5,044 nt of DNA. Origin: an uncultured Mucispirillum sp. Lineage in GTDB: Bacteria > Chrysiogenota > Deferribacteres > Deferribacterales > Mucispirillaceae. The stretch is from assembly GCA_947177675.1 (NCBI GenBank), contig CAMWVK010000161.1:1-5044 (forward strand), in the 5' to 3' direction. The notes beneath the pieces were generated by a model. It was not told the origin of the DNA. It searched no databases and saw only the letters and a list, made by a program, of their open reading frames with translations. Position numbers and translations under genes: made by a program. Positions 1 through 5,044 of the stretch are shown piece after piece. Position 1 is the stretch's first letter, and every line of letters starts with the position of its first letter.

Positions 1-661
1 GGTTTATAATATCTTTATAATTAAAATCATCGCCAAGCATAAAATAAATCAAATTCATTAAAGCATAATCTTCATAAGTATCAACAGTAATACGAATATC
101 TGAATAGTTACTACCGCTTTTCTCTAAAAAATCTATTTTAGTATAGCTGTCATTTTTTCTTGCATGCCATGTTACATGCTCTCTAACTTTTATATCTTTT
201 TCTTCTTTATCAGTTCTTTTTAAAGCATCTAAGGTTATCACTTCTGTATCAAGCCCATGTGGAAAAGTTCTTTTTTCTACATTAGATACATAATCAACTG
301 ATGAGTTTTTATGAATATTTATACATTCTTTTATTACTTCATAATCAATGCACGGGCAGTCTGCTGTAATCCGCACAATTCTTTCTATTCCATATTTTTC
401 ACATGCTTTAATATACCGCATAAGCACATCATCAAGGCTTCCCCTAAATACTTCTGCACCATATTTTAAGGCTTCCTGCTCTGTTAAATCATCATCCTGA
501 TTATCACTTGTTGCAAGAATAATGCTATTACATGCTTTTTTAGCACGCATTATTACTCTTCCAAGCATAGAAATGCCGCTTCCTGCTGGGAGTTCCATTA
601 ATATTTTATCTTTAAGTCTTGTGGAAGAACGCCTTGCTTGAATAACTATACCTGTTTTCAT
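1..661 (-). CDS. spsF: SpsF-like cytidylyltransferase (NTP-transferase fold), partial, C-terminus beyond window
   Basis: The first 220 codons are visible; the gene continues past the left edge. The protein starts MKTGIVIQARRSSTRLKDKI, the nucleotide-binding opening of the SpsF/COG1861 branch of the CMP-sugar synthetase superfamily, whose usual form is QARxGSTRLPGKxL. Further family signatures follow: ITADCP at residues 98-103 (Asp101 a likely metal ligand), TFPHGLDTEV at 132-141, REHVT at 160-164, and ITVDTYEDY at 191-199 (Asp194 a likely second metal ligand). Classical PseF proteins instead open with a PARGGSKR-type loop, so this is SpsF-like rather than a standard PseF. From its place directly after pseB and pseC I infer that it activates pseudaminic acid or a related nonulosonate with CTP in the cytoplasm; SpsF-family members are often annotated only as glycosyltransferase family proteins. 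Its ATG shares one base with the pseC stop (TAATG), and an AAAGG site lies 7 bases upstream, indicating translational coupling. Family assignment is firm, substrate is not. Confidence 0.85.
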   Translation of the reverse strand, partial: MKTGIVIQARRSSTRLKDKILMELPAGSGISMLGRVIMRAKKACNSIILATSDNQDDDLTEQEALKYGAEVFRGSLDDVLMRYIKACEKYGIERIVRITADCPCIDYEVIKECINIHKNSSVDYVSNVEKRTFPHGLDTEVITLDALKRTDKEEKDIKVREHVTWHARKNDSYTKIDFLEKSGSNYSDIRITVDTYEDYALMNLIYFMLGDDFNYKDIIN

Positions 662-1800
662 TACAATACCTTTAATGCAACACTAATTTTATCTATTACA
701 AAATAAACTTCTTCATTAGTTAAAAGCGGATAAACAGGCAGAGAAAGCTCCCGTCTGTAAAAATCATAAGCAAGCGGTGTTTCTTTATAATCATATCCTA
801 AAACTTCATAATAAGGGTGCTTATTTACAGGCATATAGTGGATTTGAGTAAATATATTATTTTCTTTTAAATAATAATATACTTTATCTCTTAAAGAATT
901 ATTTTCAAACACTACTGAAAATAAATGGTGAGAATTAAGCCTGTCATTATACCTTTTCTGCATTTTAATTATGCTGCTGTTTTTAAATGCATCATAATAT
1001 ATATCTGCAACCTCTAATCTTCTTTTTACAAAACTCTCTATTTTTTTAAGCTGATTAATACCCAAAGCTGCCTGAATATCTGTCATTCTGTAATTATAAC
1101 CTAAAAACTGCATTTCATGATATGCGGGACTGTCTGGTATATTTTTAAAATTATTTTTTTCTATACCATGGCTGCGGAATAAAAGGCATTTTTTATATAC
1201 TTCTTCATCATTTGTAAGAACAGCACCACCTTCTGCAGTGGTAATATGTTTTACTGGGTGAAAGCTGAAAACTGCTGCATCAGAATAAGTGCAGCTGCCT
1301 GTTTTACTGTTTTTATAATAACTTCCCAGTGCATGGCATGCATCTTCTACTATTTTTATATTATGATTTTTAGCAGTGCTGCTGATTTCTTCCATATTAC
1401 ATGTAAGCCCAGCATAGTGAACAGGGGTGATTATTTTAGTATTCTTTGTAATAAGTGGATTTATTTTATTTTCATCTATTAAAAAATTATCTGCATTTAT
1501 ATCTGCAAACTTAACTTTTGCATTTAAATAAAGGGCAGCATTACTTGTTGCAGCAAAAGTATTAGGACTTGTAATTATTTCTTCATTTTCTTTTAATCCA
1601 AGAGCAGCATAAACAGCATGCAGTGCTGCAGTGCCAGAAGATACTGCAATAGCATATTTTGCACCAGTATATTCTTTTAAAGCATTTTCAAAAGCAGGAA
1701 CGAATTCACCTTGAGTAATAGCTGGAGAATTTAATGCTTTTATAACTTCCTCTATATCATCTTGATTAATAGTTTGTCTGCCATAAGTAATCTTATTCAT
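661..1800 (-). CDS. pseC: PseC: UDP-4-amino-4,6-dideoxy-N-acetyl-beta-L-altrosamine transaminase
   Basis: A 379-residue cytoplasmic, PLP-dependent aminotransferase of the DegT/DnrJ/EryC1/StrS family. PseC takes the 4-keto product of PseB and, with glutamate as amino donor, makes UDP-4-amino-4,6-dideoxy-beta-L-AltNAc, step two of pseudaminic acid synthesis. Visible family marks: N-terminal ITYGRQTINQDDIEEV (residues 4-19), SSGTAALHA for PLP phosphate binding (54-62), VEDACHALGS with the ring-nitrogen Asp153 (151-160), and FSFHPVKHITTAEGGA with the Schiff-base Lys184 (178-193), then GYNYRMTDIQAALG (234-247). The length matches known PseC proteins of about 375-390 residues. The ATG at 1800 is chosen because homologues begin just before the YGRQ motif. 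An in-frame ATG at 1818 would add six residues (MIWQSN), overlap the pseB end and gain nothing conserved. No clear Shine-Dalgarno precedes either start; the pseB stop lies one base upstream, so re-initiation after pseB is likely. An ArnB- or LegC-type relative is possible, but the PseB neighbour argues for PseC. Confidence 0.93.
   Translation of the reverse strand: MNKITYGRQTINQDDIEEVIKALNSPAITQGEFVPAFENALKEYTGAKYAIAVSSGTAALHAVYAALGLKENEEIITSPNTFAATSNAALYLNAKVKFADINADNFLIDENKINPLITKNTKIITPVHYAGLTCNMEEISSTAKNHNIKIVEDACHALGSYYKNSKTGSCTYSDAAVFSFHPVKHITTAEGGAVLTNDEEVYKKCLLFRSHGIEKNNFKNIPDSPAYHEMQFLGYNYRMTDIQAALGINQLKKIESFVKRRLEVADIYYDAFKNSSIIKMQKRYNDRLNSHHLFSVVFENNSLRDKVYYYLKENNIFTQIHYMPVNKHPYYEVLGYDYKETPLAYDFYRRELSLPVYPLLTNEEVYFVIDKISVALKVL
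669..673 (-). promoter_or_regulatory. Ribosome binding site of the SpsF-like gene
   Basis: AAAGG on the minus strand, inside the last codons of pseC, with a 7-base spacer to the ATG at 661-659. It supports this start codon and the one-base stop/start overlap. Confidence 0.65.
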
Positions 1801-1801
1801 A

Positions 1802-2803
1802 TTACTTTGCCATATCATTAATTTTTTCTTGAACAGACTGCATTATTTTGTATAAAAATTCAGGGTTTATTTTTTCAGGGTTATTATCACTTGAATAACA
1901 AAAATCTTCTGGCAGAACTTTACCATTTAACCGTTTTGATGTGGTTTCCCAGTTTCTAAATTCAGGCATAATCCTGTAATGGTCATCAAATTCTAATGTA
2001 TGTCGTGCATCATCGCTGGGAATCATTACTTCATGCATTTTTTCACCAGGTCTTATACCAATATCTTCTATTCTGCATTCTGGTGCTATGATTTTTGCAA
2101 ATTCTTCCATAGTAGCAGATGGAATTTTAGGAACAAATATTTCCCCACCTTCCATTTTATGAAATGCTTTTATAACAAGCTCAATAGCCTGCTCAATAGT
2201 AATCCAAAATCTTGTCATCTGCCTGTTAGTTATAGTAATGACCCCTTTTTTCTTCTGCTCTAAAAATAATGGTAAAACAGAACCACGACTTCCAAGCACA
2301 TTGCCATATCGGACAATGCTGAATCTTGTAACCCTGCCGCCAGCATAAGCATTGCCTGCTACAAAAAGTTTATCACTTGCAAGTTTAGTAGCACCATATA
2401 AGTTAATAGGGTTTGCAGCTTTATCTGTAGATAATGCAACAACTTTCTTAACACCTGCATCAATAGCGGCTTCTATTACATTTTCTGCACCCATTATATT
2501 TGTTTTAACAGCTTCAAAAGGGTTATATTCTGCAGCAACCACCTGTTTAGATGCTGCTGCATGAACTATATAATCTACACCATAAAATGCACGGTTTAAT
2601 CTGTCTCTGTCTCTGACATCGCCTATAAAAAATCGCAAGTTATCTATGTTTTTATATTTTCTGCCCATTTCATACTGTTTAAATTCATCTCTAGAAAAAA
2701 TAATAATTTTATTTGGTTTATAATTTTCTGCAATATACTTTACAAACTGTTTTCCAAAAGTGCCTGTGCCACCTGTAATTAAAATATTTTTTCCATTAAA
2801 CAT
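1802..2803 (-). CDS. pseB: PseB: UDP-N-acetylglucosamine 4,6-dehydratase (inverting)
   Basis: A 333-residue soluble short-chain dehydrogenase/reductase of the extended, FlaA1/PseB type. PseB converts UDP-GlcNAc into UDP-2-acetamido-2,6-dideoxy-beta-L-arabino-hexos-4-ulose by dehydration at C4/C6 with C5 inversion, using bound NADP(H); this is the entry step to pseudaminic acid. The Rossmann loop TGGTGTFGK is at residues 10-18, SRDEFKQYEM at 37-46, and GDVRD at 61-65. The catalytic stretch LSTDKAANPINLYGATK spans 124-140, with Asp127, Lys128, Tyr136 and Lys140 corresponding to the Asp/Lys/Tyr active site described for the Helicobacter enzyme FlaA1. RQMTRFWITIEQA (194-206) and RPGEKMHE (251-258) are also typical. 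It has no N-terminal membrane segments, which separates it from the larger membrane-bound retaining dehydratases (PglF/WbpM type), and its length equals that of characterised PseB. The start follows a good GGAGA site. It begins 17 bases after the RelA/SpoT stop and ends one base before pseC. Confidence 0.95.
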   Translation of the reverse strand: MFNGKNILITGGTGTFGKQFVKYIAENYKPNKIIIFSRDEFKQYEMGRKYKNIDNLRFFIGDVRDRDRLNRAFYGVDYIVHAAASKQVVAAEYNPFEAVKTNIMGAENVIEAAIDAGVKKVVALSTDKAANPINLYGATKLASDKLFVAGNAYAGGRVTRFSIVRYGNVLGSRGSVLPLFLEQKKKGVITITNRQMTRFWITIEQAIELVIKAFHKMEGGEIFVPKIPSATMEEFAKIIAPECRIEDIGIRPGEKMHEVMIPSDDARHTLEFDDHYRIMPEFRNWETTSKRLNGKVLPEDFCYSSDNNPEKINPEFLYKIMQSVQEKINDMAK

Positions 2804-2810
2804 ATATATA

Positions 2811-2815
2811 TCTCC
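2811..2815 (-). promoter_or_regulatory. Ribosome binding site of pseB
   Basis: GGAGA on the minus strand, 7 bases (TATATAT) before the pseB ATG at 2803-2801. It is the strongest Shine-Dalgarno sequence in the window and sits in the 17-base gap after the RelA/SpoT stop, so pseB can be translated independently of its upstream neighbour. Confidence 0.8.
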
Positions 2816-2820
2816 AAAAA

Positions 2821-4962
2821 TTAACTTTGTTTTACTGAAATCACATGCTTATTACTGCATATTTTTTCAGAAAGCTTATCTGACTGCTGTTTACTTGTAA
2901 CCATTACAACAAATTCCATTTTAGCTGTGCCGTCACCATAGTTTTTTATATTCATTTCATAAATATTTAAACCCATATCTTTTATAATAGTGGATACTTC
3001 AACAAATACCCCGGGCATATCTTCAAGTATTGCTTTATATTTAACAGGCATACTCACTTTATTAGAATTATCCCACTCCACATCAACTATCCTGTCTTTA
3101 TTATCTTCCAGTTTTGTAATATTTGGACAGTCTGCTTTATGGACAATTATCCCTCTGCCTGTTGAAACATATCCTTTAACAGCATCTCCCGGCAGTGGTG
3201 AACAGCATTTAGCTGTTTTTATCATCATATTGTCTATACCGCTTATTTTAAACGGTTCTAATTTCCTGTTAATAACCTGCTTTACAACATCTATTTCTTC
3301 TTCTCTTATATCAGGTAAAAAAAGATGTAGCAATTTCCTTGCCGAAATTTGACCAAATCCTATATGGGTAATTAATTCATCAAGATTATGCATTGAAAAC
3401 TTATCAAGGGCTTTTTTTACATTCTGTTCGTCTGTTATAATTTCATCAAAATCAAGTCCAGAATGTTTAAATTCTTTATTCAAAAGCTCTCTGCCTGTCA
3501 AAATTGCTCTTTCTGCATCTTTTTTCCGCAAAAATGCACTAATTCTTGAATGAGCTCTATTAGTTTTTACAATATTCAGCCAGTCTTTTCTAGGCTCTTG
3601 AGTCTGCGATGTTAATATCTCTACTTTATCACCGCTGTTTAATACTGCCTTTAATGGTGCAATTTTGCCATTAATTTTTGCACCAACACAAGTATGACCA
3701 ACCTGTGAGTGGATTGCATATGCAAAATCAATAGGTGTAGAGCCAACAGGAAGTTCTACTACATGACCATGTGGAGTAAAAACAAATATCTGTTCCTGAA
3801 ATATATCCTCTTTAATTGCATTCACAAACTCTGTAGGTGTTTTTTCTTTATTATCATATTCTAAAGCACGCCTAATCCATACAAACTGTTTATCTTCCTT
3901 AGGATTAAATATACGACCTTCCTTATATACCCAGTGGGCTGCAACCCCTTCTTCAGCTATTTTATGCATTTGCCTTGTGCGGATTTGAAATTCTACCATC
4001 ATACCACCAGGTCCCATAACAGTAGTATGGATTGACTGATACATATTAGCCTTTGGATTTGCAATATAGTCTTTGATTCTATGTGGTATTGGTGTCCATA
4101 AAGAGTGGATAATACCAAGGGCAGAATAACAGTCTGATTTTGTGTTAACTATAACACGCAGAGCCAGCAAATCAAAAATATCTTCAAAGGAAGTGCCTTT
4201 TTTTATCATTTTAGAATATATGCTGTAAAAATGCTTTGGTCTGCCTGATATTTCACCTTCAATATTTGCTTTTTGCAGAGCAAGTGAAATAATATCTTTA
4301 ACTTCATTTAAATATTCTTCCCTCTCACCTCGTTTCATTTTTACTTTCTGGTGTATTTCATAATACATTTCTGGGTTTAATATGCGGAATGCTCTATCTT
4401 CTAACTCCCATTTTATCCAGGCAATACCAAGCCTGTCTGCAAGTGGAGCATAAATATCCATAGTTTCTCTTGCTATGCGTTTCTGCTTATCTTCCCTTAA
4501 GCTTTCAATAGTCCGCATATTGTGCAGCCTGTCTGCAAGCTTGATAATAATCACCCTTATATCATCACTCATAGATATAAGCATTTTTCTGAAAGATTCC
4601 GCCTGTTTTTCTTCTTTTGACCGGAATGATATTTTACTGATTTTTGAAACTGCATCTACTAAAAATGCAACTGATAAGCCAAACATTTCTTCTATTACTT
4701 CATAAGTAGTATCAGTATCTTCAATAGTGTCATGTAGAAGCCCTGCAATAATACAGTCCACATCCATTTTCATTTCTGCAAGAATATAGGCAACATTTAA
4801 GGGGTGGGAAAGATATGCCTCACCACTCTGTCTAATCTGCCCCCTGTGCTGATGGGCTGCATAAACATAAGCAATATTTAATTTATCTATCTGGGCTTCA
4901 GGATTACTGCTTAAAAACTTATCCTGAATATCCATAAGTCTGATTGTTTTTTGAATACTCAT
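2821..4962 (-). CDS. spoT: Bifunctional (p)ppGpp synthetase/hydrolase, long RelA/SpoT homologue (RSH)
   Basis: A 713-residue cytoplasmic stringent-response enzyme that makes (p)ppGpp from ATP and GDP/GTP and breaks it down again. The N-terminal HD hydrolase domain (about 25-175) keeps all expected residues: Arg44, His53, His77-Asp78 (LLHDTIED), Asp144 and Asn148 (LADRLHN). The synthetase domain (about 215-345) has RPKHFYSIYSK from 241, FDLLALRV with Asp264, the RIKD motif at 295-298, KANMYQSIHTT from 304, and VEFQIRTRQMH with Glu324. The RxKD motif is the type found in bifunctional enzymes; monofunctional RelA has ExDD. A TGS domain follows (about 391-452), then a helical part, a zinc-finger-like region with Cys586-Cys587, His608 and Cys612, and a C-terminal ACT domain (about 641-713). 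Both activities should therefore be present. The ATG at 4962 is preferred: a TTG two codons upstream adds only two residues, and catalytic numbering from this ATG coincides with that of the Streptococcus Rel enzyme through the hydrolase domain. No good Shine-Dalgarno is visible. Its stop is 17 bases before pseB. Confidence 0.96.
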   Translation of the reverse strand: MSIQKTIRLMDIQDKFLSSNPEAQIDKLNIAYVYAAHQHRGQIRQSGEAYLSHPLNVAYILAEMKMDVDCIIAGLLHDTIEDTDTTYEVIEEMFGLSVAFLVDAVSKISKISFRSKEEKQAESFRKMLISMSDDIRVIIIKLADRLHNMRTIESLREDKQKRIARETMDIYAPLADRLGIAWIKWELEDRAFRILNPEMYYEIHQKVKMKRGEREEYLNEVKDIISLALQKANIEGEISGRPKHFYSIYSKMIKKGTSFEDIFDLLALRVIVNTKSDCYSALGIIHSLWTPIPHRIKDYIANPKANMYQSIHTTVMGPGGMMVEFQIRTRQMHKIAEEGVAAHWVYKEGRIFNPKEDKQFVWIRRALEYDNKEKTPTEFVNAIKEDIFQEQIFVFTPHGHVVELPVGSTPIDFAYAIHSQVGHTCVGAKINGKIAPLKAVLNSGDKVEILTSQTQEPRKDWLNIVKTNRAHSRISAFLRKKDAERAILTGRELLNKEFKHSGLDFDEIITDEQNVKKALDKFSMHNLDELITHIGFGQISARKLLHLFLPDIREEEIDVVKQVINRKLEPFKISGIDNMMIKTAKCCSPLPGDAVKGYVSTGRGIIVHKADCPNITKLEDNKDRIVDVEWDNSNKVSMPVKYKAILEDMPGVFVEVSTIIKDMGLNIYEMNIKNYGDGTAKMEFVVMVTSKQQSDKLSEKICSNKHVISVKQS

Positions 4963-4989
4963 AAGCAAATACCATACAAAATAATATGT

Positions 4990-5018
4990 ATTATAAAATG
5001 GAATGATAGAAATGCCAC
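4990..5018 (-). promoter_or_regulatory. Putative sigma70-type promoter for the spoT-pse transcription unit
   Basis: On the minus strand a perfect TATAAT -10 box (4995-4990) is preceded, at the ideal 17-base spacing, by GTGGCA (5018-5013), which matches four of six bases of TTGACA. Transcription would begin near 4983, giving a leader of roughly 20 bases before the ATG at 4962. It is the only convincing promoter I noticed, and the tight gene spacing downstream lets it serve all four genes. In such AT-rich DNA a -10 match alone is weak; the spacing and -35 match raise confidence. Confidence 0.55.
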
Positions 5019-5044
5019 AGATTTGTGAGTGAGAAGAAGAGAGT
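5019..5044. other. Right-edge intergenic stretch, nothing recognised
   Basis: Short sequence upstream of the putative promoter. It is purine-rich on the plus strand (GAGTGAGAAGAAGAGAG). Neither strand shows a usable reading frame, tRNA end or terminator hairpin. It may hold upstream promoter contacts or the tail of a gene lying beyond the window, but nothing supports either. Confidence 0.3.

Noticed and set aside
1154..1160. Run of seven A in pseC (similar runs in the RelA/SpoT gene at 3412-3418 and 4198-4204) as contingency or frameshift sites
   Set aside because: All three encode ordinary Lys/Asn codons in intact reading frames, are short, and are expected at this base composition; no alternative-frame product is visible.
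2804..2810. Alternating TA tract between the pseB ribosome binding site and its ATG as a phase-variation switch
   Set aside because: Only about four TA units; too short to expect frequent slippage, and typical of AT-rich spacers.
1246..3352. Plus-strand open frames opposite pseC, pseB and the RelA/SpoT gene
   Set aside because: They lie wholly antisense to well-conserved genes, show no recognisable domains, and reflect the codon bias of the real genes.
5000..5017. Possible sigma54 promoter starting with TGGCAT on the minus strand, attractive because flagellar and glycan genes can use sigma54
   Set aside because: The -12 GC element is absent at the required spacing; the same bases fit better as the -35 box of a sigma70 promoter.
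5001..5044. Small plus-strand frame starting near 5004 (ATGATAGAAATG) as a divergent gene start
   Set aside because: It ends in a TGA after nine codons and has no ribosome binding site.

Overview
The window is a low-GC (roughly one third G+C by eye) bacterial segment. All genes lie on the minus strand, packed end to end from right to left with no room for terminators between them. I see four protein-coding genes: a complete long RelA/SpoT homologue, complete pseB and pseC, and the first 220 codons of an SpsF-like cytidylyltransferase that runs off the left edge. I see no RNA genes, mobile elements, CRISPR arrays or long repeats.

Right edge (about 4963-5044): a short non-coding stretch holding a good sigma70-type promoter (GTGGCA, 17 bases, TATAAT) that fires leftward into the RelA/SpoT gene. 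Region 4962-2821: a bifunctional (p)ppGpp synthetase/hydrolase with intact HD, synthetase, TGS, zinc-finger-like and ACT regions. Region 2803-1802: PseB, beginning 17 bases after the RelA/SpoT stop behind a clear GGAGA ribosome binding site. Region 1800-661: PseC, starting one base after the pseB stop. Region 661-1: the SpsF-like enzyme, whose ATG overlaps the pseC stop by one base (TAATG).

PseB and PseC carry out the first two committed steps from UDP-GlcNAc toward pseudaminic acid, the nonulosonic acid used to glycosylate flagellin and decorate cell surfaces. The SpsF-like protein is the likely candidate for CMP activation of the final sugar. Missing from the window, and expected to the left, are the acetyltransferase (PseH), the UDP-sugar hydrolase (PseG) and the synthase (PseI).

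The organism is probably a Gram-negative, perhaps motile, low-GC bacterium. The residue style and low GC would fit a Deferribacteres relative such as Mucispirillum, but this is only an impression and cannot be proved from the window. The most notable point is the layout: a stringent-response enzyme appears to be the first gene of the same transcription unit as a nonulosonic acid pathway. I found no wholly new system here.
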